From contig CM056994.1 in the NCBI GenBank assembly GCA_029891345.1, forward strand, positions 221,382,491 to 221,446,490: DNA of 64,000 nucleotides. Reading direction: 5' to 3'. A model generated the notes under the pieces. That model was given only the letters and a program-made list of their open reading frames with translations. It searched no databases and had not been told where the DNA came from. Made by a program: the position numbers and the translations under genes. Source of the DNA: Dryococelus australis (taxonomy: Eukaryota > Arthropoda > Insecta > Phasmatodea > Phasmatidae). Every line of letters begins with the position of its first letter. The first letter of the stretch is position 1. Shown piece by piece: positions 10,000 to 21,855 of the stretch.

Positions 10000-12979
10000 A
10001 TGTTGCAAATGGAGTTATACATCGATAATGTAACTTCAGAGGAGATATTGCAAAATTCATCCATCAAACTGAATCAACTTACAAAATTAAAGTTTCGCAG
10101 ACCGAAACATGGGCTTGGTAATCTCATGGTGGAAAATATATTTCGTGCAAATGGCGTGTACTCAGTCACCGAGTCTAAGCATCTGATCCTGGACATGTCT
10201 TACGACTACACTCATCTGGACAAGTCTTTCCTGTCGTGAGCTTCGACACCGAGACCGGTGTGGATAATTTGGAAGACTTGCCCCTGGGGAGTCTAACTAC
10301 AGAAAAACTGCTCATGTTTGTGCTTTATTGTGAGTATTTGGATGTCGAAGTGAGTTTAATTTCGTACCTAAAATGTCGCAGCATGCTCGATGATTTCGAC
10401 GTGGAAATGCAGAAGAAATATGAAAGACTGCCCGCGAAATGCATTTGGATACAAGATTTCTCACACAAAGAGGATCTCATTACTAATTTTCTCTTTTGGT
10501 ATAGTCAGGGATACTTGTTGAAAATGCTAACGGGATATCAAAATTAACCACATTATTTCATCAGCCACAAATTTATCGAATATGATTTTAAATTCCTATT
10601 GACTCGCCTGCGAGTTCTCAATATGCAACTCGAAATAAAAGCCTTTGTTACCCTCGGAAAATTAGCCACAGCTCCGGTCATTCGTTTTCACGGTTGCAGT
10701 ATCATATTGGAGAAAAAAAAAAAAAAAAAAAATGCCTTGGCGAGTGGGAATTTATTGTTGGGGAACTTGTCTAAAAACTATCTGAGCCAAGTTTAGAAAA
10801 ATCGATTTGAACTCTGTGCTTATGCGAATTTATTATATTCTATATTACACTATCACAGACGATGACTTTCGTCACGAGTGTATGAGAAGTATCTCTCACA
10901 TTGAGCCCTACAACAAAGAAAAGTTTTATGCAGTGAACGCTCAATACACAAACATGCAAGTGCGCCACACCGAGTACAATTGTGATAGCATGTGGCATAA
11001 ACTTACAGGTGAAACTAATGCAGACTATAATTTTCTACCGCATGGAGCAGGCTTTAATTAATAAATGAGAGGGATTGCATAGCCGTCTTTAACTGCAGTC
11101 TCGAAGACTGTTCGATGAGTGCCATTTCTCGCCGGATCGCGAATGCGTTACTGTATCATGCGCTATCCTTTGGTATGTTACCAGGATACCAGAGCAACGA
11201 TTCCGTTTTACTGGTCATGCCCGATCTGAAATGTTTGTCGATCACCGAAAGAACGTCCGCGATGAACGTTAGACCAATCTACACCAAACCAAAGTTCAAG
11301 TACACGAAAAAAGAATATCCTGGAGCAGTAGTGTTTGCAAACTACGGTCTTTTTTGGAATGTTATTCAATACAATGTCAATAGTTTCTTCCCAAACATCA
11401 TCATCAACAAACGACTTTCCAGATCGACCGTCGGTTGTTGCTGTGCCAAAGCATTGAATCTAGGGTTTGAAAATGCTCCGATTTCCCGCAACACTTTCAA
11501 TGAAATGCTGAGGAGTGATGTAATTGCTCTGTACGTGATGGAAGTTGAAAATCAAAATTATTCGGAATACATGAACATGATGTATCCTGGTCAGCCTATC
11601 GGGAAGATGATACTTTCTGACGCGGAACTAGAGTCGTTGGCTGGCGATATGAACATTCTGATTCGTTTACTCTCACATGCCAAAACTCCATTCACCATAA
11701 ACTTTATAGGGTCTTTACTCGACCATAGGGAAACTGTAAAGAAAGAAATGAAATCTCTTAAAGTCTGAAATGCAAAAAAAAGAAGTCTCTGAAGAGAGGA
11801 TTCAAGACATGAATCTAGAGTACTCGGTGTTAGATGCGAAGCAACTTTCGCTTTAAACAACGGTCAACTCAACCTATGGGCTTTTTGGCACTCCATCTTT
11901 CAAGTTTGTCAGCATTCCTGTAGCTATAGGCACAACGTTGTTTGCACGCAAACTTCTCATGCATTTATGTCGAATTACACCCGTGTTACTGCACGCAATT
12001 CGCGATCACAAAGAAACAATAAAAAACCTAATGGAAGGGGAGTTCATGCAGTTGGTAAATTTCATTCGCCAAGATGCCTACGATACCTACTCTAATCTAG
12101 AAGCAAATAAAAAAAACTGATTCTGTAAGAGATGAAATGCTGTGCAGTTGTCCGCAAAATTCCACGAGAGTATCATGAAATGGTCTTTGATGCAGATACA
12201 GATGGGTATCAATTTACAAATATTTTGAAATTGGACAGTAACACGTTTATCGAACTCATAAACAAGGAAATGAACACTGAGATACTCGCATCTATTTCAC
12301 TAGTGAAGAAAAAATACTTGAATTTGACAAAACTGATTGACTGCATTGTATTTTGCAGTAATACAAACCAAGATGTGTTAAAACTTTGTTCTATTGTTCA
12401 TAAAGGTTACGAGTGCAATGCATCGCGTTTAGTGAAACGAATCTACAACTATGTTGCCTCGCTTGCCTTCTTCTTTGCGAATATTACCAAAGTAACCAAC
12501 TGTCATACATTGTAAAAGTTCAATTTCGAAAATGTCTTGTTTGCCATTTACAACTACCTCTATTTGGTAGATCAGATGGCATTGTATGAAATTGTAAAGT
12601 TGGTTGGGCTCAAAAACTCATCTGCACGTCAAAGGTAAATTGATGGTCTTGGGTCTTCCTACATTGGCCGTAAGAAAATGGTGCTCTTGTACGATCCCGA
12701 AGACTGCCAGGCAAATCAATACTTGACTTTGGAAAAGTATTTCAAATTACCACCGAGACAAAAAATAAACAATGTACAATGGCCCGAAATGTATCAGATT
12801 CATTATGGTAAATATCTACGCAATAACGTAAAAGTCATACATGCAATTTTGAATGCAACCATTCCTCAGACTTCCATAAAAACATACACAAAAAGTCAAT
12901 GAATTGTTTAAAAAATGGTTTGAAAGTTATGGATATAATCTAACAGAATACAAAGTTTATTTGGATATTGCAAATTGAA
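10000..12979 (+). pseudogene. Family B DNA polymerase (replicative), broken
   Basis: A coding region of about 1,000 codons shows the ordered motifs of a family B DNA polymerase with proofreading exonuclease. Exo I is FDTET at 10,242-10,256. An Exo II-like HKFIEYDFKF lies near 10,567-10,600. Pol motif A is NSFFPNIII near 11,379-11,405. Motif B is NSTYGLFG near 11,867-11,890, with the upstream DAKQLSL. Motif C is DADTDG near 12,189-12,206, where YGDTDS is usual. A KGYE motif follows at about 12,400. The short A-to-B spacing and the wording of A and B fit RNA-primed viral polymerases better than protein-primed Polinton polymerases. It would have copied the viral genome. It is broken, with about eight breaks, and an A-rich run lies in its first third. 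Confidence 0.75.
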
Positions 12980-13192
12980 GATTTCCAAAAGAATTTAGTA
13001 AATGTGTCATTTACGACAAGTGATTCATAGAAGATGTGGAAAAAAAACTCTTTTTTTTTAAAATTTGTTTTATTTGATTTTATAAACATAATATACATTT
13101 GAGGATATTTTTTAAAGTACAATACTATATCTGGCTCGACTTGACAACCCTTTAGACATACCCACATCTACCATATGGTTGATAATTGATTT

Positions 13193-14051
13193 TTAGTAAC
13201 TCTTCTGTGAAGGCTCCATTCCTATGAGTTTTTTTTTTTCAATTTCATAACAAAAAACAGATATGTCAAAAACCTCCCAATTGATGGACATATTGATTGT
13301 ATCACTAATAGATGTGTTAGATGGGTGATTGATGATTGTGTTGGTTGTGACGACTGCATTGCTTCCAACCTCACTGTTGAATGCATATACTACATTGTCT
13401 ATAGCCTCACTGTTGAGGAATGAGTCGATTGTGTTGTCACAAACCTCGCCGTTGACTGATGTATCGATGGCAGTGTCACCAACCTCGCCATTGATAGATG
13501 TATTGACTGCAGTGTCACCAACCTCACCGTTGATTAATGTATTGACTGGGGTGTCAGCAACCAACTATTGACAAATGTGTTGAAGGCGCTGTCCACTACC
13601 TCATCATTGACAGACATGGGAAAATAGACGGCGTTGTTATTCATCATTCCATGTCTGATGAATGTGTTGTTCACAGCCACACACTCCACATCTTCCACCC
13701 ACATCGTGGTCGAATGCGTCTCTCCCCGTTCTTTAGACTGAATGAATTTCATCAGGTTAAAGTACCACAGTGTTGGTTCATGAACAAAACCATTCTTCTT
13801 TGCATATTTTACTTTCTTCCACTCCCTTATGTAGGATTCCCATAAAGACTTCATCCATCTGCTGATGGTGTATTTATCTACATCATGTTCTCCATACTCA
13901 ACGGTAAATGCAAGTAATTCTCAAAATCCTTATACCTTGCATTTGCACATTTATACACCTGTTTATCTCTGTTCCAAAGTGCTTCGTGTTTTTCACATAT
14001 GTGAATAAACTCTTTTACATAGTCTTTACTAGCATACCATTTTGAATCCAT
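13193..14051 (-). pseudogene. MADF-domain protein with a C-terminal repeat region
   Basis: The ATG at 14,051 begins a MADF-like DNA-binding domain. It shows FIHICEKHEALWNRD, then a basic KCANARYKDF, and later WESYIREWKKVKYAK, which fit FI-x-LV-x-x-P-x-LW ... W+-LR--Y-RE-KK. The downstream half (about 13,190-13,570) encodes tandem degenerate repeats of about 17 residues (NGEVGDTAVNTSI and relatives) rich in Asn, Asp, Val and Thr. MADF proteins normally bind promoter DNA, so a viral transcription regulator or a captured host factor is the likely role. It is broken, with about three breaks. I am fairly sure of the MADF call, less of the single-gene reading. Confidence 0.5.
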
Positions 14052-14298
14052 ACTTCCAGACTCAGTAGCCTGTGCTGATTGTTTGAAGTTCGAGGTATGA
14101 GTGCCTCGGGAACTGTGGTAACGTTAGCAACAATACATAGTCTTTTATACCTGGTGTCATAGGAGATTTCTTTTTTTTTTTTTTTTACTCCCCCTCCCCC
14201 CAATCACTCTAGCTACCTTATTTTTTTATTGTTTTTTCTTCTTAACCAATGGATACCTATATAGCTTTTTGTAAGTAAAAAAATAAACATTTCAAGCC

Positions 14299-14556
14299 AT
14301 GAATTACAACTGGGTGGATGTAGAGACTCTGTGGGTGGAATGGAAAGATTATTATGCCTCGTTCGATACCTGTATGAAATTGGCAAGTAGATATAGGGGC
14401 CATTCACATATTAACCAACTATATCCACCACATTTGCCTAAATTTTATGAAAAAAGAAGCATTTTAGCATATAACACTGTAATTTACAATCACATTAAAC
14501 ATTTGCCATTGTCATTCACAAAGCAATACATACATGACAATAATATTTTAATTTAA
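14299..14556 (+). CDS. Unrecognised 85-residue protein, Tyr/Trp-rich
   Basis: This is an intact frame from the ATG at 14,299 to a stop at 14,556. The N-terminal half is rich in Trp and Tyr (NYNWVDVETLWVEWKDYY). No signal peptide or membrane segment was seen. Coding-like remnants follow at 14,560-14,845 on the same strand. No family was recognised. Confidence 0.4.
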   Translation: MNYNWVDVETLWVEWKDYYASFDTCMKLASRYRGHSHINQLYPPHLPKFYEKRSILAYNTVIYNHIKHLPLSFTKQYIHDNNILI

Positions 14557-14559
14557 AAT

Positions 14560-14845
14560 TTTGATAGTATTTCTTTAGATGGTAAGAAAACAATGTTATA
14601 ATTGTATTCAGGGGATGTAAATTATGATTCAGATGATCAAATCTGGCAAACGACAATAGACTTTTTTGTGCTGGAAGACTCAACCAATGCAGTGCCATAG
14701 TGAGACTGTGAACCCATTTACATCATTAAAAAAAATTTGGCTGCTTATTCCAATAAACTTAACAACTTGAATCTGTTCAAACATGATGAAAACCAAATAA
14801 AACAGTTCAAAAATGTTGCTGTCGAGTTGAAGAGCATGTTAAAAT
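14560..14845 (+). pseudogene. Degraded coding remnant
   Basis: Two adjoining plus-strand stretches keep coding-like composition. One is acidic (DSDDQIWQTTIDFFVLED) and one is Asn/Lys/Leu-rich (NKLNNLNLFKHDENQIKQFK). The remnant is broken (about three breaks) and no family was recognised. It may have belonged to the gene upstream or been a gene of its own. Confidence 0.25.
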
Positions 14846-14913
14846 AATTTAAAAAAAAGACACAGCTTGTGGTGTTCCCCCCCCCCCCCCCCCATTTGTA
14901 ACATACTCCCAGC

Positions 14914-14940
14914 TATAAATATGTGGACAGTTTCAGCAGC
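14914..14940 (+). promoter_or_regulatory. TATA box upstream of the secreted-protein gene
   Basis: TATAAAT at 14,914-14,920 is followed by a TCAGCA initiator-like site at about 14,935. The first ATG of the signal-peptide gene is at 14,974. A C16-type homopolymer (14,878-14,893) lies just upstream. Confidence 0.45.
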
Positions 14941-14973
14941 CAGCATAACAAAGTGTGTGGCGAAGTGAGAAGG

Positions 14974-15440
14974 ATGGCACCAACAATATCAAAGATGTTC
15001 TTTGCAGCAGTTTTACTGTTTTGCTCAACAAATATCTATGCGAAAAAATTGCCATTTTGTTTGCCGACATCAACTACAACAGAAGATTCATCCATGGTGA
15101 ATGCAATTGATGATCTTTCATTTTTGGTGCAGCAGAAGCGGGTCGTTACAGAAGAATTGTTTGCACAAAGAGCAGAGACGATATTTTGGATCTGGTAAAT
15201 TCCTTTGGCAAGGACAAAAAGTTATTTTCAATGGACGATGAAAGTGTATTTTCTTTGCCATACTTTTTCTGCCTCTTAACTGAAAAGTTCCTTGACCACA
15301 GGTATCATATCAATCTTATTACCAATATTCGCTATTCTGTGGAAAAGTTTCGAACACAAGACAATAAGTGGATGTGTACCAATTCGACAGAAGGAAAAGA
15401 CATTCTTATAAACATGTATACTGGAGGAATACCAATGTAA
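14974..15440 (+). pseudogene. Predicted secreted protein with signal peptide
   Basis: The ATG at 14,974 opens a classic signal peptide: a basic N-region followed by the hydrophobic core MFFAAVLLFCST and a likely cleavage near NIYA-KK. The mature part (about 130 residues) is mixed, with a few Cys and one N-glycosylation site (NST) near its end. AATAAA at 15,479 lies about 40 bp after the stop. It could be a secreted or virion surface protein. It is lightly broken (about one break). No family was recognised. Confidence 0.45.
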
Positions 15441-16520
15441 AAAAACCACTATATATATATATATAAACTGTATATGTTAATAAAACAATAATAAACATAA
15501 CTTTTAATGCATTTCTTTCATTTTTTGGTATATAAAAACCCTAAATAAAAATATGAAAGGTTCGCATTGTCAAGTGTATCAAATTTGCTGACGATATTAT
15601 ACTATTTTACAACTCGTTTGAATGTATGCTGTATTACACATAAATATATGTTAAGTTCATTTGCACTGAGTTGAAATAAATTTGCGTGCATGCCGATAAG
15701 AGAGAGCACACATAACTTTGGTTGTTATATACTTGAAGATTTTTTTGAATAAACCATTTGCTGTTTTTTCTGCAAGCTATTTACAAACAAGCATTTTCCT
15801 CTGTTATTTATAATAATCAGATTATAAAATAAGCGGTGAACAACAAACTGGACACCGTCGTGTTTCTTGTGGATTGTATTTATATCAAAAAATGAATTTT
15901 CACTCAATTATTTTCAAGACAAAGTATTTTGGTTATAAACTACCAAGAATTAAGTACTGTTTAGCACTACCTATTACATGATATACGAACTACATTACTG
16001 AAAGCATTTTTTAAGGAGATGAAACAAAACAAATAACTTAGAATAACCTCCCTGGCATGCGCTGAAAACTGAAAAGGTTCATGTCATGTGATTGCCAGAA
16101 ATGAGTTAAAATTTGTCAACTCATTGATAAATATAAGTCTTTGCTAAACCAAATAATGTTAACAAGTGGGCACGACCTGACATTTTGCATAATAATTATT
16201 ATTACCTTCACAGATGCCTAGTTAAATTAATGTCACTTATCACCAATGACGTTTATAGATTATTCAAAAAATCTTTAAATTTTTTTAAGTCTAATGAAAC
16301 ATAATATATAATAAAGAGTAAATTAGATAATTCTACTCAAGTTAAAACAAGTGTGTTTACTGGAAAATGTTTCTGGAAATAGAATATAGAAATTTTTTTG
16401 TTATAATTACAATTATATGTCTGCCAAAAGATAGCACTAGAAATTTTACTAAGTATTAAATTAATTAAAATAGTATTCTCTACTTCTAAACAAAGTAGAT
16501 ATCTTTACAAGAATACATTT

Positions 16521-16573
16521 ATTGTGTGTGTGTGTGTGCGCGCACACACACACACACACATACACACACACAC
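16521..16573. repeat. TG/CG/CA alternating microsatellite
   Basis: A (TG)n run, then CGCG, then a (CA)n run make a self-complementary purine-pyrimidine tract able to form a hairpin or Z-DNA. Confidence 0.85.
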
Positions 16574-18439
16574 TTGTTTTAATATGGCACACAATTAACT
16601 TTACAATCAAATTTTAATAAGATAACCACTTGTGAGACATATTTTGTCGTGATAAAAAAGATTCAAGTACTTTCAGCACTAAAACAGAAGTGTGTCATAA
16701 GTAAAAGCAAATGTAAATAAGTATATCATATCTTTGAATAAGCACCATCAGATCAAACACATATATGATTAAGAATTTTTCAATTCTCTCCTACACTACA
16801 CATTGAAACAATGAAACATACCCTGTGGGCTGCCCCCAGGAGACTAGGGACGCACTTATACAAAAAAATTCTAGTTTAATTAGCACACTTGCAAACAACA
16901 GACCAACATACTAGACAGACTTCATGACACTAGCATTCACTCCAGCCATGAGGCTGGAGGGAGCCTCACTCTCCCTGCTGAATACAACTACACATAACTT
17001 AATTTAAAAATAGGCAACAATTTAAACAGCCTTAACACGGGTCCAGTGCCCAAGAGATCAGCTACGTGGAGCCTCGCAGCCTTACCCAATGATTTGAGTA
17101 CGTGTCGGGGTGCATTTTGTCTTTACAAACACCATGTGAGTTATGAGAGTCTAGGCTCCCGGTCTCACGACACAAAGGTCATTTTCCTTGACATCGCGAT
17201 TTTGACATTAGTATGCATGTGTGGTGTTTGACTGGTAAGTTTCTGGAGTTAAAATTATTTGTTATTTTAAAAAAGTTTGTAGGCATATTTGTTTACGATT
17301 TTCTTTGTTTTTTGAGATTAATTATATTTCTTGTTTTACAAACTTAGTTATTTAGGCTGGTACATTTTTTTCACAGAATTATAATAATAAAACAAAAAAA
17401 ACATTGTGTAGGGAGGAATTTTATTACAATTGCAGTGAAACATTGACGAGTAGTAAAATGTTTCTTTGCTACAATATGAATATAAGTAGCATAATATATT
17501 CACCAAGAGGTAGTGCCAAAGATGTTTTAAATAAATTTTTAAATAATATTAATACACCTTTCAGTTATTAAATAATATAAAATATATTTACATGAGTTTT
17601 ATTAGTTAAGTAGTATTTTGTTTATTCCAACCAATCATAATGTAAATAGTGTGTTTACAAAACGTGTTTCATATTAAATACACCAAAAGTTTTTTTATTT
17701 CCTTTAAATATAAGACAACTTATTTACTGAAATTGTACACAACTGCACCACTCTTGCGCTGGGAGGAAAGCCACCCAAAGGTATAGCCTGTCACTCTCCT
17801 CAAGAAAGCAGGTCAACTATCAGAGCTTTTGGGTTATAGGTAAGTAACATTAAATAATTTTTTTTTATTAAGTTTAGTGTAAAGTTTAATTTGTAATCTC
17901 CCACAAGGACAACATTATTTAAAGTGGTCCACATGGGACTTAAAATATTTGCATGCTTTAAAGTTGCCCACATGTTGGGACATCAGTAAGTTTGAACTTT
18001 TATAATTAATGAGGTCCATGTGGGAACCAGCAAACTCGAATATTTGTATTTTTACAGTACTTTGTACACTTAAGAAATACCCATGTGTTTGGACATCAGT
18101 ACATTATACAAATATTTTATGTTTACAAAGTAACACTTACTCTGTTTTAAAATTTGGCTGTAACTGTCCGCTATATGAAGAACATAATGTGCTGGCACCC
18201 TCATCACCAACTAACACCAGGGGCAATTGCACAACCATACACCAGTAATGTGAATCACAAGAGGTTTCTCTTCAAGGAAAACGACAGTGCAAACAAGACA
18301 TGAAGGAGACATGTACCTGCACCAGACATTTCCAGCCAAAGATGGTGACAGTCTTCAACACAGAGGTGGCATGGGACTTTTTTTCAGTCAACAACGAGAA
18401 CTGAATGTGGAAACATCACTCTTCATCCCAGGACAGCAG

Positions 18440-18443
18440 GAAA

Positions 18444-18475
<32 letters not shown>

Positions 18476-18483
18476 GGGGGGGG
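18440..18483. repeat. A-run followed by G-run
   Basis: About 26 A residues are followed directly by about 16 G residues. This could be a real microsatellite or an assembly artefact. Confidence 0.8.
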
Positions 18484-18629
18484 CAAGTATAGTAATAAAT
18501 ATAGTTTTATTTTAACTTGTGCATCAATTAATGTAAAATTTGCATTTTTTATCACCCACTAATAAATAACTAAACCAACTCTTAATTTATATATATTTTT
18601 AAAGATACTCGCTAGAGAACATCTCTCTT

Positions 18630-19000
18630 CATTCACCCTTTTACCATTATGATGGTACTCGTACCAGACTTGCCATGTTGACCGACTCTACAAAGATTAT
18701 GTCAAAAAAAGTCTAGGTATATCAGTATGTTAAACTTGATGCTGCTGAAGAAACTGTCACTTCGTACTCCCGTTTACCATTGCGATAGTACTTGTACCCG
18801 ACTTGACATGTTAACCGACTCTACAAAGGTTGTTGCGTCAAAAAAGGTCTAGGTATATCAGTACGTTAAGCTTGAGTAGATCGCTTTGTATGCTCACCAT
18901 CATTTCGATGATGGTATTCGTACCAGATGTTGGAATTGGTAATCCACCTGTACAAATGGTGTTGGTATCAACAATTTAGATATATTAGTACATTAAGCTT
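18630..19000. repeat. Three tandem repeats of about 125 bp with inner palindromes
   Basis: Three imperfect copies start near 18,630, 18,755 and 18,885. Each copy has a GGTACTCGTACC-like inverted motif, then GACCGACTCTACAAAG, then a run GTCAAAAAAGTCTAGGTATAT, and ends with CAGTACGTTAAGCTTGA. The third copy carries CCATCATTTCGATGATGG, an imperfect palindrome. Size and style fit a viral origin or enhancer-like repeat, or a short satellite. Confidence 0.65.
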
Positions 19001-19329
19001 GAATCAATCTTTGCCTATCTTCGGCTTGAGTTTTAAAATATGTAATAAAAGTTTGTTATGGAAGCCTGATTAACATGATAAAAAAAGTCATTTACGTTGT
19101 TTACATTGCTTGGTGTCAGGCTGATAAATAAATAAATAAATAAATGAACAAATAAATATATATATATGTGTGTGTGCCCGTATGCATGTGTTTTTAACAG
19201 AGTTCTGCCAATAACTAGCCACTCATTGGCACGAATATACAGGAAATTGGAATATTATTAAATCAAATTTTAATTTTTTTATTTACAAAAGCATTAGATT
19301 TTTGTAAGAGACAGAATATTGTAGGTTCT
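19001..19329. other. Intergenic AT-rich stretch with a TAAA microsatellite
   Basis: It contains a (TAAA/CAAA)n stretch at about 19,125-19,160 and short TA and TG runs. No coding frame was recognised. Confidence 0.5.
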
Positions 19330-20663
19330 ATCACATTTATCAAAATGTATGTCTAATTCTTCACAAACTTCCTGGAAAAAATTATTAAATTTGGTTTTGG
19401 GAAACAAACTTTTATTATTTTTGTACCACATTTGCGTAAATTCCTTTAGTCACCTTTCCGACAACTTTTCATTGGCCACGCGTACCTTTACTGTCGAAAA
19501 GAATTTAGAAGTGATGTGTGAATTCAGCACGCATTCTTGATATTTTGCATCGACGTACGAAGGCTTGGTCATGGAAACGGGCCTGTTTGTTTTGTAAAAA
19601 AACAAATTGATTAGTAGCATCGTATTGAGAAGGTAATTCCCAAAATATCTTGTCCTTTTGTAAATTCTGGTACACATTGAGTCAATAATACTCTGCCCAA
19701 TAGAGGGGTTGCTTTGCTGTGATTACCAAGTTCCACCTTGTTGAGTAAGCTGTCGACTAGAGGGTTATTGGTATTGAACTGAACATATTGGAAACATTTC
19801 ATGGCCATATCCACGACCGAAACCATTTTCTGTCGGGTAATTATAAGTTTAGCAGTTATCGGTAATTCGAACGACTTGTTTGAGTAGATGAACCTTGTGG
19901 GCATTCATCCTGTGTTACAAAACACTTTGAAGCGGCGGGCATTGATTAAGTCCAACTCGTCAATGCATACACATGTGTTGTGACTCAGGGCAACTGATAG
20001 GGGATCGTGATCACTGTTTGGGATCTTGGCCGAATTCAACACGAGATGGCTCGAGATACCCGTGTTGTGTAGCTTCAAAAGAGTATCTGGAAGTATGTTT
20101 TTCCCTGCACCAGTCTTACCGTAAAGTACCAGAGAATTCCGCAATTGATTACCTCAGAAATTTAAAGATGCCATAAACTTCATTAGAGTGACTATCAAAT
20201 CCATGTCGAATTCGCCATACAAAATCATGAATGCAAATCCAATATACACGTGATCCAAGTACTCGGTGTGTAACAAGTCCTCTTCAGATGTGGTTTGATA
20301 CTCTCTTGGGTAGAGGTCCTTTATGTGATTCAGGTACACTGGTTGGCCAATGCGTTTGATAACAAGTTGTTTCATATCATCATAAATTTCGAAACGATTT
20401 TCACATAAATATCGAAAAAAGGCCCATCCTCATAGGAATTGTGAAACCCTTGGTGAAAGCTTGGTGGAATAAATCAGAATATCACAGATCGGAACTTGAT
20501 CACTAATTAATTTTAACAAAATGTATGGTTCCAACTCACCCTTGTTTAGCAGACTGTTTATCTTCAAATTTAATCTTCTTTTCAGGCAGCGACCATGAGG
20601 AACTCTGAACATTAATATGTTCTTTCCTGCGAAATTAATTTGCCTACATTGCATGCTCTTCAT
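19330..20663 (-). pseudogene. SF3-type DNA helicase, broken
   Basis: The coding region starts at an ATG (20,663). Its middle carries a Walker A loop, LYGKTGAGKN (about 20,095-20,130), then a Walker B-like CVCIDELD (about 19,950-19,980), then a KLIITR motif-C-like segment (about 19,835-19,860). This compact A-B-C order over roughly 100 residues is the hallmark of superfamily 3 helicases of DNA viruses, which unwind the origin during replication. With the polymerase it would form the replication core of the block. The rest of the protein was not recognisable. It is broken, with about five breaks. An FtsK/A32-type ATPase was considered, but the short Walker A-to-B spacing and motif C favour SF3. 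Confidence 0.6.
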
Positions 20664-20830
20664 TCACATAACACTGATTTAAGACTGAGAAAAAAAATGT
20701 AATCCCTTACTATATAACTGTTTTTTTTTTGTAGAGATTTCTTTCCTCATTTTTTTTTTTTTTTTTTAACACGTGTGTGTATATATATCTGAACGAAACT
20801 CCTCCAACTCACAGAAGATCATCGTCAACC

Positions 20831-21103
20831 ATGTCGAAAAGAGAAGATGTTCTCGAAAACTTTTTCACCGCATTGTATATCATGTGGCTGATTACTTCGA
20901 TATTGATGGTAATCAGCAATGGATTTTTACGCGAAGAATACCTCAACAACATTTTCGTCATCATAGCAGGACTGACAATCAATTTGGGTTCGGTCATTCA
21001 AAACCTAACATTGATTGATTGGCGAAGACAGTTACTGTCTCCAATCTATTTGATTGGATTATGCGTCGGTTGTTTGGAATTACTAATTATACAACTGTAT
21101 TAA
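20831..21103 (+). CDS. Intact 90-residue protein with three predicted membrane segments
   Basis: The ATG at 20,831 follows a TATATATA box (about 20,780) and opens an unbroken frame of 90 residues. A short basic/acidic N-terminus (MSKREDVLEN) precedes three hydrophobic segments at about residues 11-30, 38-56 and 68-90. No signal cleavage site is evident. The layout fits a small viral membrane protein (viroporin-like or envelope). It starts a plus-strand pair with the gene at 21,127. No family was recognised. Confidence 0.5.
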   Translation: MSKREDVLENFFTALYIMWLITSILMVISNGFLREEYLNNIFVIIAGLTINLGSVIQNLTLIDWRRQLLSPIYLIGLCVGCLELLIIQLY

Positions 21104-21126
21104 CATTTCATATTTGGAAATGAAAT

Positions 21127-21855
21127 GATGTCTACAAACATCACGAGAGTCTTTAGTTTGACTTGCAGTAGTTTGATGTTTATCATTTTGCCCGACAAAA
21201 ACAAGTTGTTTTTCTCGAAGTGCACTTTGGGTGTGAGGAAGACTACAGTGTCTGCTCAATCGTTTGATTTTCTCCAGTTTCTGGCATAATATCCCCCATA
21301 CAAGAACAAGAATGTGAATAACCTACTCCAATCGATGTATTCCATCGACTTGGAAAACGAACTAATGTGCTACGTACAAACGCTGAAGAAAAGTAAAGTG
21401 TTTCTAGACCACTCTCCATACTTGCAGTTTGTGTATGGGTTGTTATTCGGTTACAACGGCCAACACGCCGACCCGCATATGTTCAAACAAAATTGTTGCC
21501 CATCTTAAAACTTTGTGCCGAACGTTTACTTCACATACACAAAAAGTTCCTGCATAAATTTTCCATTTTGGGTTGCAAAGTCGAAATGAACTGGTGTCTC
21601 GCAGCAGACATTCCATTTACGAAGGAAGGAATTGATCAAAGAAGAAACACGTTTGAAATCACCAATGGGTTCAATTTGGATGATTACATTACTAATCAAA
21701 ATTTCTTGTTTGCTTCCCTGTTTGATGAAGAAGTTGTGTTTGTGAAAAAATATATATCAAATGAATTGACAAAAATAAATGTACAAATAAAAACAATTCT
21801 TTTTTTAATATATATTTATTTATTTACGATAATAATATTTTACTTGCTGCAATGA
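21127..21855 (+). pseudogene. Unrecognised viral-block gene of about 230 residues
   Basis: The plus-strand coding region begins 24 bp after the membrane-protein gene stop, so the two were probably co-transcribed. The product looks soluble and helical, with several Cys. A hydrophobic C-terminal stretch (FLIYIYLFTIIIFYLL) may be read-through into AT-rich 3' sequence rather than a true membrane anchor. AATAAA-type signals lie at about 21,772-21,795. It is broken, with about two breaks. It converges with the IAP gene. No family was recognised. Confidence 0.4.

Larger units (their letters stand above)
15441..18629. other. AT-rich gene-free stretch inside the viral block
   Basis: About 3.2 kb has no convincing coding frame on either strand, unlike the packed gene regions on both sides. 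It contains a TG/CG/CA alternating tract (16,521-16,573), a short perfect hairpin CTCCAGCC-ATGA-GGCTGGAG (16,940-16,959), and an imperfect duplication around GGACATCAGTA (17,975 and 18,090). It ends with an A-run followed by a G-run at 18,441-18,482. It may be host or transposon DNA inserted in the block, or a viral non-coding region. Confidence 0.4.
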
